From Enoplosus armatus (Eukaryota > Chordata > Actinopteri > Centrarchiformes > Enoplosidae): a DNA stretch of 64,000 bases. Below the pieces are notes generated by a model, which was not told the origin of the DNA, did not search any database, and saw only the letters and a list, made by a program, of their open reading frames with translations. The position numbers were made by a program, and so were the translations under genes. Below, piece by piece: positions 27,696-40,569 of the stretch (position 1 is its first letter; each line of letters starts with the position of its first letter). Where the stretch lies: contig NC_092184.1 of NCBI RefSeq assembly GCF_043641665.1, positions 16,304,108-16,368,107 on the forward strand. Reading direction: 5' to 3'.

Positions 27696-29240
27696 CACTG
27701 CTCAAAAAAATTAAGGGAACACTAAATCATCACAGTATATCACCGAGTCATTTAAACTTCCGGGATATCAATCTGTCCAGTTAGGAAACATAATTGTATA
27801 CGTGATTGTATATCAATTTCACCTGTTTTGGTGCAAATGAAAGTGACAACATGTGCACTGGAGAGGCAACAGCAAGACAACACCCAAAATGGGAATGGTT
27901 TTGTAGGTGGTGGCCACAGACAATTGCTCTCCCTTATCCTGCCTGACTGATTCGTCTCTAGTTTTGCATTTTGCTAGTGTCCTTGTCCCTACTGGTAGCA
28001 TGAGGCGGTACCTGCAGCCCATTCAAGTTGCACAGGTAGTCCAGTTCCTCCAGGATGGCAAATCCATACGTGCTGTTGCAAGAAGGTTTGCTGTGTCTCC
28101 CAGCACAGTCTCAAGAGCAAGGAGACGGGCTCTTACACGAGGACAGCTGGACAGGGCCGTAGAAGGGCATCAACCCAGCAACAGGTATCGGTATCTGCTC
28201 CTTTGTGCGAGGAGGAACAGGAGGAGCACTGCCAGAGCCCCACAAAATGACCTCCAGCGGGCTACTGGTGTGCATGTTTCTGACCAAACTGTCAGAAACA
28301 GACTCCATGAGGGTGGCATGAGGGCCCGACGTCCTCTAGTGGGACCTGTGCTCACAGCCCAGCACCATGCAGCTCAATTGGCATCCGCCAGAGAGCACCA
28401 GAATTGGCAGGTCTCTTCACATGAGATGAGAGCAGGTTCACACTGAGCACATGTGACAGATGTGAAAGAGTATGGAGATGCCATGGTGAACGTTATGCTG
28501 CCTGCAACATCATCCAGCATGACTGGTTTGGTGGTGGGTCAGTGATGGTCTGGGGAGGCATTACCTTGAAGGGTCGCACAGACCTCCACGTGCTAGCCAA
28601 CGGTTGCCGTGACTGCTGTTAGGTACTGGGATGAAATCCTCAGAGCCATGGTCAGACCTTACGCTGGTGCAGTGGGCCCTGGGTTCCTCCTAGTGCAGGA
28701 CAATGCCTGGCCTCATGTGAGTGTGTAGGCAGTTCCTGGATGACGAAGGCATTGATGCCATTGACTGGCCCTCACGTTCCCCAGACCTGAATCCAATTGA
28801 GAACCTCTGGGACATTATGCATCAGTGCATCCGCACTGCCAAGTAGCGCCACAGACTGTCCAGGAGCTCACTGATGCCCTGATCCAGGTCTGGGAGGAGA
28901 TCCCCCAGGACACCATCCGCCGTCTCATCAGAAGCATGCCCCGACATTGTCGGGAGCGCATATAGGCATGTGGGAGCCATACACACTACTGATAGTCACA
29001 TTATGAGTTGCTGTGATGATTTCATCACGCAAGTTGAATCAGCCTGTGATCTCAATTTTTTACCTCGATTTTCAGTGATTTTGAATCCAGCCCTCAATCG
29101 GTTGGTGATCTTGGTTTCCACTGACCGTTGTTACGTCATTTTGTTCTCAATGAATTACACAGTGTACAGTAAAGATTTTGAACTCGTTCATCGAGATCCG
29201 ATGTGTGATTTAAGTGTTCCCTTAATTTTTTGGAGCAGTG
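27696..29240 (+). mobile_element. Tc1/mariner-type DNA transposon, decayed
   Basis: The element is 1545 bp. The left end CACTGCTCAAAAAAATTAAG is matched in inverse at the right end (CTTAATTTTTTGGAGCAGTG), with agreement over about 30 bp apart from one mismatch and one indel. It is flanked by TA at 27694-27695 and 29241-29242, the expected Tc1 target duplication. Inside is a broken transposase on the + strand. I recognise the ends and protein as a Tc1-like family widespread in fish. It cannot move by itself, because the reading frame is interrupted. Confidence 0.93.
28000..28965 (+). pseudogene. Tc1-like transposase pseudogene
   Basis: The frame opens at ATG 28000 with [16 protein letters not shown] and a helix-turn-helix ([19 protein letters not shown]), the DNA-binding part of Tc1 transposases. 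Near 28410-28420 the frame breaks and stops at 28444. The DES-type first catalytic word is still legible but out of frame. Further on are the second catalytic Asp (LVQDNAWPHV) and the SPDLNPIENLWD word with the catalytic Glu, separated by further stops (for example TAG near 28619, 28727 and 28843). It reaches a final TAG at 28963-28965. Confidence 0.92.
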
Positions 29241-31379
29241 TATATTAGGTAAAGATTCTTGGCCACCACAGCAGTTTCGTTTTCATCATGGCAACATGAG
29301 CCGGTGGTTTGTACTGGGCAATCACATGGCATTCATAAATCTCGTTTGGCAATATCTTTGTGTAAAAGCTGGGCCAGAAAACAACAAAAGTACAGGGTCT
29401 ACAACTAAATTATGTCAGTTCATCAAAGCCAGTGGTTTCTTCTAAATGACGAGAAGAAGGGGATTGCTGCGTGCTGGATGAACTTGTGCAAACCAAAGAA
29501 ACTTTTTGAACTGTTTTTTTGTGATTTGCACAAAATTAGCCCTAAAAAAGAGCATGTTTCTTGTATCTTCTTATTTGTCCAGAACCTGATGAGGATGTCT
29601 GGATATGCATATGCTTTGTAACCGTTCTCATACAGGAGAGATAAAAACAACATAAGCACCATTTTAGCACTCATCTAACAGACCGGAGTTCACGGTGTTG
29701 TCCACACGTCTTTACTGCCTGTTATTATTTCACTGCCGTGTCAATAGGCAGCAGTAGCACTACAATGGAGCTGACCACCTGTTCTGTTCTCAGACTGAAG
29801 CCCTTGTAGTTTCTTTTGATGGTTTGAACCAAAAACATTCCTTTTTGTATTGTTTGTTGTTTCAGCCATTTTTAAAATGCGGCTATGCTCCTGTGCCATA
29901 CCATTTTCACATGTATGTATGCATACATTGTTTGAATGCTGTATTCATCAACTTTCCTTGTTTGTCACAAAGGAAACCAAAACAAACTTTTTTTCACCAC
30001 CTTTAAAGCAAGACAAACAAGACTGGTATGTTTTATCTACTAGCAGGCGCTTCACAGACTCAATTCTTTTCTTCTCTCCAGTATCTTGCACTTAACACAT
30101 GTAGCAATACCTACAGGATGGGGAAATTGTGTGATTCACCAGTATTTGTTGAAGTGGAATATGACATTTTATTTCTAGATATTGTTTGACTTTGTATAAA
30201 ATATATACTGTACAGATTCAAAAGTATATTATAACAAAAAACTTTTAGAAAAATATTTATTTTTACTGTTTTGTAATTTAGACACAATACTGTAGCTCCT
30301 CGATTGCCAGACTTACTGGAAGTGCCTCTTGATAATGTATTACAAAGTAACTATACAATATATTGGGATTATTAGAACATGTCACTAGCAGAGCAGTGTT
30401 GATGTTGTAATGTGAATATTGTTGAATAATAAGATTTATAAATGCTGCACGTGTTTGTCTTGTTCTTTAGCCATTTCTCCAACAACTCGTGGGTCATTTT
30501 AAAACGACAAGGTTCAAATTGTAATTAGATATCGCTGTAAATTATCTTGCAATTGTTCCAATAACACTGAACATATATTTTCAGTTGGTAATGAGCAACA
30601 TGTACCGTATATACTTGCTACATTAAAGTATCTGTTGGTGCGTATTAGTCAATTTGACACACAGTATGGCCAAGCCTAACTAGCATAAAGCACAGCTCTA
30701 TGCCTTTAGCCTATTTAACAGCGGCTCTGACCACATATGCTGATCACTATAATAAATAATGCTGTTAGATGTTCATGTATTTTCTGTTTGGCTGTATCTT
30801 GTGTTTATAATTAACTTTCTCACAATATGTGTAATGAAAGTGTAGCCAAGTGTAACATAGTAACACTGTTCTACACACTATTGAGACAGCGGTGCAGCAG
30901 CAGTCAAAAACAGACCATTTATTATCTTTACATTCTCATTGAAACTCTCACTGGGGGATGGAGCCGATCCACTGAGCACAAGGCAGATGACAGGACACAC
31001 CTCAGGCAAGATACTGTCATATTCATGGGCCGTTAACAGTCTCCTGTCCACTGTACTTGCATGTCACTGGAATGTGAGAGAAAGGCAACAACACAGAAAG
31101 AACATGTAAAGTTCCCACAGGAAGCACCAGCACTGGGAACCTACTGCTGCCACCATTGAGCCTTTGTGTCTACATCTATTCATTGATGACTCAGGACCAA
31201 AATATGCTACTTGCTGTCTGTCTTCAACCCCATAGTTCAATAAACACAGGTGAATTATATGCATATCAATACTGGAAATTATTAGCTAGTTTAAACTGAT
31301 GCCATCCTAAATCAACGGAAACCAGTACTCCACAGATTTAGCATTAAACACCTGTAACGTTGTATTCACGATTAAAAAA

Positions 31380-31765
31380 AAAAAAAAAAAATTGATGCAG
31401 CAGAACCAGAGACATGGTGTTTTTTATTCTATACATTCTTTTTCATTGTCAAAACCTGCCGCATACATTACCCACAATGCAACACGACTGCCGACAGTTC
31501 AGTCAGAGATTTGGGTGCGTTATGCTACTAATGCAGCCTCGAGCCGCTATAGCCTCAAGCAGTAATAAGGAGCGGGCTGAAGAGGTCTGGTAGGCTCACT
31601 TTTTTCTAGATTTCTTTCATTTTCAAACTTGTCGTCTTCAGCCCCAACCGACACCGACTCAAGTGACATCACTTGAGTCAATTCATTTTTCTCACAGCTC
31701 CCTCTGGAGTCACACTGTAAAAAGACTTTGATGTGTAAAATCTGTGGCGTTCCCTGACCACCATT
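31380..31765 (+). repeat. Copy of the 430-bp dispersed family
   Basis: Starts after a poly-A run with TTGATGCAGCAGAACCAGAG. It passes through CATTACCCACAATGCAAC, GGAGCGGGCTGAAGAGGTCT and TCAAGTGACATCACTTGAGT, and ends near ACTTTGATGTGTAAAAT. It has the same order of blocks as the reverse complement of 48838-49273. Confidence 0.85.
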
Positions 31766-33166
31766 TGAAAAGTAAACAACTCTGTCCTCAAATTCTTTAA
31801 ACTCCTTTCCATAAGTTAGTAATATAAGACAAAGATGATTTCTATGTACACAAGGTCTCTATCTGAAAATACACAATTTCTTCAGCACATTGGACCATTT
31901 TATTTTATACAGGTGTGTACAGTAAGTGGAGGCAGTAATAATCCAATGATTATTTTCTATGTGATGTATAAGACAGTCAAAAGGTGGACTGGCATGCAAT
32001 TTGATATTGAGGTTTGCCCCCTGTAAAGTAGATTTTACCATACATTGTTTAGTTTATTTAGATTTAAGCTGAATGAAATATGTCACACCTGGCCGGGTCC
32101 AGTGTACTTCATTGTGTTGAGAGATTTCCCGCCCGTCGAGTTGCAAGTAACTTGGTTATGTTGACTACTCTGGATGAGGAATTATTTACTCAAGAGCCCC
32201 TCGAATCAAGCTTTTTGGTCATGGCATCTTCCCTGTGCTTATTGCTGTTTTGTGCAGTGACAATTTTTTGCTTCTTTGTTTGACGTGCACACTACTGAAA
32301 CACTGCCAGTTAATGCTGCCTAAAAGGAAGACAAATAGAAGGATGTGGGATGTGAGGATGCCAGAAATGTTTTGTTGTTGCAGTTCCCACCGTGAGCCTG
32401 ATAAGAGTTTTTAGTTTTTATGTGTGCATTGACTCTAAACTGACAATGACAATATCATCAAATTCATTCTTATATTAATTTGATGTGTTGAGTATTTGTC
32501 AACCATTTTGACACCCGCAATTTCACTTTTGATTTGATAAAATGACTGTATGTTCTATCTAGTATAGATCAAAAGTAATCCCTTTGGTAATCTTGTTTTC
32601 ATTGAAGATGCCTTCTACATGAAGTGCTCCCTGTCTGATCAATTTCACCTCAGCCTTTGGACTTTACTGGTGTGTGTGTGTGTTAAATATCAAGAGGCAT
32701 TCTTTCCTTCCATCCACTGGGTGAAGAATATACGGTTAGAGTTCGGATTTGTACTTTGATATTGACATTTTGCCCTTCATCTTTATCACGGTGGTTAATG
32801 ATATGGTTTAATGATATGGGTTATCTATACTATATCTATACTACAGTAAATGGGTAAGAAGTTGACTTACACTCTTCTCTGTGTATGTCATTGAGTCTTC
32901 TGCAAGAACTACATGTGCACACATACACTGCTGGCAGACTTACCTTTTTACCTTCTCTCATTCATGATCTCTCTCTCCCTCCATTCCAAACATCTTTCTG
33001 TATCCACGACTATCTCAGAGCTTCACTTCCTCCCCGTCATTCATTCCTCTCTCCCGATAATCCGTGCCCCTCTCAGATCTAGCCTTGAGACATCTGTGGA
33101 TAATGAGCATGCAAGGGAATCAAGCCTTGCTGGACAGGAGGAGGGATCAACATCAGTCACATCTGA

Positions 33167-33420
33167 GGGGTGTACTACGAAGCGAGATTAGTGGGTTAGC
33201 GAGGTATGTTGAGCCTAAAGCCAGAGTTTTCAATGTCACAAAGCTCTCTTTTTACCTGGCTAGATCTAACTGGTAAGTAACCTGCTCCGGAATGGGTTAT
33301 GTTCAGAGTTTCAGATTTAAATTGGCTATAAAAAGTGCCACCCTTTCACAAATCAACCACTTTGGAAATGGCATCACCATTCTTGCAAAATCCTGGTTAA
33401 CTAAGAAAGTTGATAACCGC
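33167..33420. repeat. Fragment of a dispersed repeat starting GGGGTGTACTACGAAGC
   Basis: The opening GGGGTGTACTACGAAGCGAG and following TTAGCGAGGTATGTTGAGCC resemble the end of an abundant teleost non-autonomous DNA element. The matching opposite end is not visible, so it looks truncated. Identity rests on my memory of fish repeats. Confidence 0.45.
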
Positions 33421-34189
33421 CGTCACGATCTCTGATGGAGGGTTTTAGGTTTTGTCGAGCCAGCAAACGCAAAGAAAGTCTGGCTATGCCAAACTTGCTT
33501 TGTAGTGCACCCCTCTGCTCTTAGATCAACAGACCTGGACTGTTTACATTCCCTCTGCAGTCTTCAAATTATCTCTCTAAGGTCGTCTCTGGCTAAATTT
33601 GAAGACACAACTTTTTCTCTCCATCCTCATAACTGTAAGCGACCAAACCAGAGTGGATAGTAGTAACAACTTTCCCAAGAGACAATGGAGTCCCCTGACC
33701 AAATGATGAACTGTTGTTAACCAGAAGAGGGAAAAAAAGGATATTTAGCGGGTTTCCTATTGATATAGGATTTCAGTGTGGACAGAGAAATACCAAAAAA
33801 ATATTATTGTGGAAGCCAAGTTTTTACATGTAAATGGCATTTTCAGATTTAGCCACTTTAGTGTGGACATGGCCTAAATAATCCATTCCTGTAATCCCTA
33901 TTAAGCTCTCACCAAGGACTGAAATAAGGAAATAAACTGTTTAAATTAAGATCATACCCGAGCCCTCTGACCTCACAGTGGATTCCATTCATCTCACACA
34001 TGTAATAGACTGGATCGGATTGTCTGGCCTATGAGTAATAAAGTATATCTAAGTGGGAATAGTTAAAGCCAAGATGCTGACAACTGTAGACGATTAGCTT
34101 ATATCACAATTGCTTACACATATGTTGCAATATTAAAAAGAAAAAAAATATATCTTTGAGACTAATGACTACAGCCATGCAGCTCTGTG

Positions 34190-34500
34190 AGGCTATACTT
34201 AGGCACAGCCTTGCTTTGAGCTATATGCTAATGTCAGCATGCTAACATGCTCACAATGACAATGCAAACATGCTGATGTTTATCGTGTTCATCATCTTAG
34301 TTTATGGTGTTAGAATGCTAACATTTGCCAATTGGCAAAAATCATATATTAAAGGTTTTTGGAGAAATATAAACTCGCTAAAGGAAAGTCAGGGGATCAA
34401 CATCAAGTATTTAAGATTCATCCTCAGGGGACCATGAATGTCTGTACAAAATTTAATGGCAAGCAATCAGGTAGTTGTTGATCATTTCAATTCTTAATTC
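34190..34500. repeat. Dispersed repeat with nested GCTAACATGCT words
   Basis: Words such as GTCAGCATGCTAACATGCTC and a later GAATGTCTGTACAAAATTTA / GGCAAGCAATCAGGTAGTTG are hallmarks of a very common percomorph-type repeat. Borders are approximate. Confidence 0.6.
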
Positions 34501-36639
34501 AGCATCAGGTAAAGTTAAAGTTTTCATTCTAGGTGCTGAAATCAGTGATAGTGACAGGGTTTACATGCAACACTGTATAATGTAGTATCATACAGTACCA
34601 CTATAGCTGGCGTTATCCAGGCCCTTCATGGACCACATGTCACCATAGCAACAGAGAAACATCAAGTATGTGCATATTTTGTTCATGTTAACAGGAGGAT
34701 GTTGAGGTGTACACCGTCCACTTCAGAAATTCACAGCACATAGCTGAGCTACAGAACATGATGCAGATTCCCAAACTCTCTAAGATATTGGGAACATGTC
34801 AGTGAACATAGGTACATTTAAGCCAACAGGAGAAAGTAATGCCACTTTGAGGTCCTCACTTCCCACAAACCAAAAAGGAAATTGAGACAGCAACAGCAAT
34901 TTCTAGGCAAGGAGACTTATCCTACTGAGCTACTTTGACTCCAGACCTCTGCCATTTATAGAATTCCCAACAATCTCAGAATATCTGCACCCAAAGACTG
35001 TGATAAAGGCCCAGCAGACAGAACAGGAGGCTCCTATATCCAGTGACTACCATGTTAGATACGGAATAGGGGTGGACAAAAACCACAACAGTAAAATAAT
35101 ATTCAGGACAAACAAAATTCATACAAGGTGATCAAGCAGATAGAAGCATTGAGAGGGCAAGAGAAACTAATTACAACTCAAAACAGTCCTTGAGGGAATC
35201 CACTAAACTGTAACCCCTTATTGCAAAACCTTATTAAGACAACACTATTCATCCCATTAGCAACTTTTTTTGTTTTTCTAAGCATGCATGTTCTCTGTTT
35301 GTTTAGCCAGTGCACCATCTTCATCTATAGCATTGCTAGCGCATACTATCCCTGGTTTGCTTGTGTTTCGCTTTATATTTATGTAGTTTTCTTGCTTTTC
35401 CTGATTAAAACACGCCAACAATTCAGTTATTTACTATTATTATTTAATCTAGATTCTCATGAGTTACTTAGCCGATTAGCTTCATTTCCCCTCACTTATC
35501 CATACTTACCATGCTTTCCCAGGAGTCAAAGGGGGTGGCAACGGAGTGGCACTTCCTGCTTGTATGCACTTGCTGACACCATCAATGATGTCAGGGGTTA
35601 AACCATGAATGGGGAGATAGTCTTTACAAAATGGTGAGCAATATCTAAATTCTTGTTTGCACTGCAGATGTTAACTGATACAAGTAACATCTGTCATTTA
35701 CCTGTTTTAGGTTTGAGAGACAAACACCCCTGAGAGAAACATGGTTCTGCCTAAACTGACTGTGCAGCAGATTGGAGGGCCTATTTAAGGGGTTAGTTGG
35801 GGAAAGATGTCTGTGTTTGTGAGTTGAGGTTGGAGACTACTGTTTTCATGACATTTGACAGGTGTCTCAAATGTTTTCCTACTATAGCCCCGCTCAAAAA
35901 AAATCCATAAAAAACTCCTTTTGTGTCTGAACTTAAAGGTGTTGAGTGATCCACCTGTGTGTGTCCGAGTCCCCCCCCTTTCCCCCCTTTCTCTTCTAAG
36001 TAACAGTTCAAATTCAGTTTAACAAGTTCAAACTAAGTTCAGCAGTTAAGGTCATGATGTACTTTAGACAACCTGTTGTCCGAATATGGGACCGGACGTC
36101 CTGTCTAGCAAATAACATTAATGTGAAATCAACACAGTCTGATCCAGAACATTATGATATAACCCCATCATGTGCCTGTTCTAAAATTGGGCATGAGTGG
36201 ACATTTCATTTCTGAAAGATGTAATAAATAAACAGGGCTTTTATGACACTGTGCTGGCATGAGAAGACAGAGCAACAAAGAGACAGAGGAATAAAATCGG
36301 CAAAATAAACTTTTATGAACATAGACTAAATCAGGGAGATACAACTCATTATAAAATGCAGACTGAGTGACCATGACTCAGAAATTGAGAGGGGAATATA
36401 GAGCAGAGGATCAGTGGTCATAAACCAAATCAAAGATGTCAGACAAATTATTTTAAAAGTTTGAATTAAAAAACTTTTTTTTAATTAATTAATTAATTAA
36501 TTTATCCTGAAAGGTATGATTCTTTCAAATGACACCGTGTCTATAGCTGGTCACAAACATTACAGCTGCTTACTGACAAATGCATGGCACTGTAAATGCT
36601 ATATGATTCCAATAAAGCTCAGTTGAATTGTACAGAAAT

Positions 36640-36706
36640 TAGAGAAAGGGAGGGGGAGAGGGAGACAGAGGGGGCTGGGGAGAGAGAGAGAGAGAGAGAG
36701 AGAGAG
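36640..36706. repeat. Purine-rich (GA)n tract
   Basis: G/A-only stretch ending in about 13 GA units, directly upstream of the CpG-richer candidate promoter / first exon of slco1c1. Confidence 0.85.
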
Positions 36707-37126
36707 CTGCAGATTAAGACAGCCGTGTTTCTGTGTACGCTTGTTGTTCTGAAGCCTCTCTATCAGCAGAGTCAAAGAAGAAGAGGCAGCGGGGTCACTT
36801 TCCGAGCGCATCTATAACGCACCACATCTCCAAGCAGCGTTTCACTGATGTAGCCTGCAACCAGCCGGTGAAGACATGTTTCAGAAGATCAACATCCCCA
36901 TTTGATTTCGATCAGTCTGCCCGAGAGGTACCGTGAAGTCGGCTGGAAATGAACTCTGAAGGTACATGTCGGTCTCAGAGCATTCATGAGTCGGCGCTTC
37001 TCCTGCTTCCCCATCCACATGAGAAGTTTGACCGGAGCTGGCTGAAAGGAGGCTGCCTGTGTTTCCGATTGGCTGTTTAATCTTTGCAGCTCCAGCGACT
37101 GGACGACTGTTACACGGCACACTGAG
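36707..37126 (+). promoter_or_regulatory. Candidate slco1c1 promoter and non-coding first exon
   Basis: This stretch is clearly richer in CpG than its surroundings (for example TTCCGAGCGC, GTCGGCGCTT, GCGACTGGACGACTG) and ends in a strong splice donor, CTGAG|GTAAGT, at 37126/37127. It lies 3.3 kb before the exon carrying the slco1c1 start codon, which has plausible upstream splice acceptors. I infer a TSS and 5' non-coding exon here. No TATA box at a clear spacing was identified, and the exon start is unknown. Confidence 0.5.
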
Positions 37127-40100
37127 GTAAGTGGTGCGTTTTTCTTTCTTTTTTTTCTTTTCTTTTTTGGTGTGTCTGCGTCGTCTCAATCTGACCTCAT
37201 CGCACATATTCAGATACCACCTGTTGAATATTTGTGTTTAACTAATAAATATCTCATTAAAGGACAATAATTCCTCTTTAAAACATTTTCATCCGGTTGT
37301 GAAGAGCTTTTTTTTCCCAATGAACTATAATACACTGTTATATGATTATACTGTGGAACACTGTACGTTTATGTGCTGAACAGTAGTGGTTAACTGTGAA
37401 CAGGCTGGAAGATGTGCAGGTTGAAATTCTCCACAAAGCACCTGCAGGGCTTCCTGAGGAGCCTGAAAGCAGCATCCTGAGTTTAAATCTGCCAGGGGTG
37501 TCTTGCATGTCAGCTTCTTGAAAAATGTTCCTTCGATGAAGATTGTTTGACCTGTTTGATGAGGATATTTGCCAAAAGGCATCAATGGTCCTCAGAAATG
37601 CTACCAAACTGCTCAAAAAAGTGTTTTTCCAGCTGCAAATTAGTGTTTTTTCATGTACATAGTTTTCACTGGGCTTACATGTGTTTTAGTTGATGGAATA
37701 ATGTGTGAAAGGACATGCAAAGCTGCAGGGTTGGTGTTGCCAGTGGCTGCTATAGTACTTTATTTCTACAGTTCTGCTCTGCATCCTGTAAAACTGATAA
37801 CACTGACATCTTAAAAGATAGAACCACAGCTTCTTCAGAGGGCAATATGGAGCGCGATATACAGAACAGAAATATGCAGAGATATGCTGTATGGGGATAT
37901 GGAACACAGTATATACGAGAGAGGACACATACTATTCCATGTATATTTAATAAGGGCTGGTGGAGGGAGTGTGCAGCACAACCAGTCAGTCGCTGTTTGT
38001 GGCAGGTAGAGATGAAAACGCTTCATATGATGACGTTTCATTTTAAAATGACAGCTCAGGTTGAGCATGTGACCATATTGAAATCTGAGGAGGAGGGTGG
38101 GCATCAGTTCGTGTTGGGTCCAGTGCTTGACATTGAATGAAATAACATAGAATGTATGACCAAGACAACTTATTGATGTATTTTTTAATATAAAGGAAAG
38201 ATCAGCGAATAACAGCAAACATTCACACATACTGCTTTCCCTATGTCGCCTGAAGTATGGCATTTCTATCTTAGCTGATTACAAGTGCCCTTTAAAGGCC
38301 ACTGCCTTGAAAAACAATGCTAATATTAGAGGTGAGCTGACTAATGTCACTATATTGGGTTTTTTTTTTAGTTCAATTTGCAGCAGTCAGTGGAGGCTTA
38401 CATGCGTGTTAAGATCTTGTTTGTCTCAATTATTAAAAAGACAATTCTATAATAATATATGATGTAGCAAGCAGAGTGACTCATGTTGGAGCAAAGCATA
38501 GCCAGCATTATAATGAGCGTATGAGAGCTTGTGATTCGAGCACTTTGGGAACAATATATGGTAAACATAAACTAGGCTCAAGGGCCCTCATGCTAGCTTC
38601 AGAGATTCAGCGAAGACCATTGGATGCATGTTAAAGCTCTTAAGCAAGTAAGTGGACCTTGGTATTTACATCTTCAATATGCAGACTGGTGACATATTCA
38701 TATACTACAAAATTTGAATACGTCATTATCTATAGTGAGTAAGTGATGCTAGAGCAAGTCACCCTATTAACCTGTTCTTTTTGCTGCTTCATGTTGGCCT
38801 ACTTAAAGCTGCTGTTGGTCTAATTCCTTGAAAGTAGGTCAAACCTGTTGCGATTAGCCAGCTCCTTCGATCTGCTCCGATCTTCAAGACAGAAAAATCA
38901 TTCAGGGAGAAATGCAAAAGTGTTACATGTCGCCCTGGTGGCAGTATCACTGACAGAAATGGTGATGGTATTGTGTTAGTGTTCTTTGCTGCATAGCAAT
39001 CACTAGCCCCGTCCCCTGGAGCGGTTACATTCACTGTTTCACATGACTACTGGAAATGGACTGAGGGGGGAGGAGAGGGCAATACGTGAAATAAGCAAGA
39101 CCAATGTGAGGAGTTAGAAAGAAAGAATTCATGGAAAGGGAGGGAAAGAAGTCAGGGAGGAAGACATGAAGGAAGAGGTGAAAGGAGATGAAAAGAAGGA
39201 CGTAAAACCAGCTTTTAGTTTATTCGTATGAAGCCCCACAAATTTTTGCTCCACTTTCCTGTACCATGCTTTGTACGACTGCCACTGTGTTCAAACTTAT
39301 CCATCACAAACAATTTAGAAATGTCCAAATCTGAACTGCAACTTCTATTGACCAGCGAGCAACCACAGTGACTAACTTAACACTTGCTGCTGCTGCATCA
39401 CAGTGACGTTACGTTTTTTACGTGAATCTAACAACAGATATGTAGTTAAAAAAGCACCAGTGAAGGAACCAGGGAGTATTGATTTTGCTTCCACAATAAA
39501 TAAATAGCTATCCAAGCTTTATTGAACTTAAATGTCATTGAGGCAAATACAGTAGTAATAAAGGGGATCAGATCAGAAAACGTCTTTACATGGATTGTGT
39601 GATTAGCATATGTGACTGTTTTACATGATGCCTTTTTTCTCTCTCTTTTCTTTGGTTTGAGCCACTCTGTTTAACATGATGTCAATGTAGCTCAGCTGAG
39701 GGTGGCACATCCACGCTTTGGCCCACTGCATGGATAGTGCATAGCTTGGCTCAAGAACGTCGTGCTGCAAATGCATAATGGAACAGATTGGCACAACATA
39801 AAGCATCTAAAACGGATAATACCATGCTAGTTAGCAAGTGGATGAGAATGACCCAAAAGGCTAAAAATACATGTACATCATACAGCTGTATTTTCCCAAA
39901 ATACTGCCTACAGTACAACCATGAGTTGAACAATGGGAATCTTTCCCTTTTGTATATATTTCTTTACATTACACGTTAATATTTATATGTACTATGCACA
40001 AGTCCAAAAAGATTAATCCACACGTCACTCATTTTCCTCTAAAGTGGATTATATATGATTAAGGCTGATGATTATAGTTTTACCACACTTTACAACTCGG

Positions 40101-40473
40101 GTTTATGCTTCATTGTATTTGGTCACATGATGTCAGTTACCGGCCAAACAATACAGTAAAGTGTGTCATTATGACATATAGGAATGTGAAAAGTGCATGC
40201 GTCAACCGCGTCATTACAATGTTGACTTTCTTGTTGTGATTTAAGTCTTAAGATCTCTAGAACAAATACAAGGACCATTGTTTGTGTGTTTGTGTGTCTG
40301 TGTGTCGGTCTCCCCTCTGCCGGCTGCCGCAGACATGCTTCTGTTTTTGTGCTGAGGATGAGAAGTGGGTCACATGCTTGAATTATCCATTTGCAGGGTT
40401 GCATGCATCAGTGCCAAGAAATTGCATTACGTGGGAGACTTCTGCTAAGGAGACTCGGAGACATTTCTAGAGG
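37127..40473 (+). other. Probable first intron and 5' UTR of slco1c1
   Basis: No supported coding sequence. A purine-rich patch lies at about 39060-39200. Upstream of the start codon are three possible acceptors: after GGCTGCCGCAG (exon from 40333, with the best pyrimidine tract), after CATTTGCAG (from 40397), and after CATTTCTAG (from 40471). Which is used decides whether the 5' UTR contains upstream ATGs. Confidence 0.55.
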
Positions 40474-40569
40474 ATGGAGGTGGGAGCTGAGCAGGGACGC
40501 GCACAGGGGAACGGACGCAGTGACGCCACGGCCAGAGAACCACGTTCATCGCCCTGCACCAGCCTGAAG
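40474..40569 (+). CDS. slco1c1: slco1c1 coding exon 1, start codon
   Basis: ATG at 40474 follows an in-frame TAG at 40468, so this is the first possible Met in that frame. It encodes 32 residues ([14 protein letters not shown]…SPCTSLK), a hydrophilic cytosolic N-terminus, ending in donor AAG|GTACAC at phase 0. The N-terminus is poorly conserved among OATPs. It is accepted because its donor phase and terminal LK fit the next exon, as in mammalian OATP1C1 (LKVFL). Confidence 0.75.

Larger units (their letters stand above)
29243..36639. other. Intergenic DNA between pde3a and slco1c1
   Basis: No coding exon or RNA gene seen. It contains a copy of the 430-bp family (31380-31765), two further repeat fragments (33167-33420, 34190-34500), a 17-bp poly-A near 31375 and (TTAA)n near 36481-36502. 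Open frames are short and without recognisable domains. Confidence 0.75.

Noticed and set aside
27907..28446. 179-codon frame as a host gene
   Set aside because: It has the Tc1 transposase helix-turn-helix and lies between Tc1 inverted ends with TA duplications; it is a transposon remnant.
36881..37207. Minus-strand 108-codon frame over the candidate promoter
   Set aside because: Begins in a Lys-rich low-complexity run from a poly-pyrimidine tract and shows no domain. The region is better explained as 5' non-coding sequence of slco1c1.
37715..38263. Overlapping 141- and 142-codon frames on both strands
   Set aside because: Neither shows a domain, family similarity or splice signals. Frames of this length can arise by chance in 64 kb.
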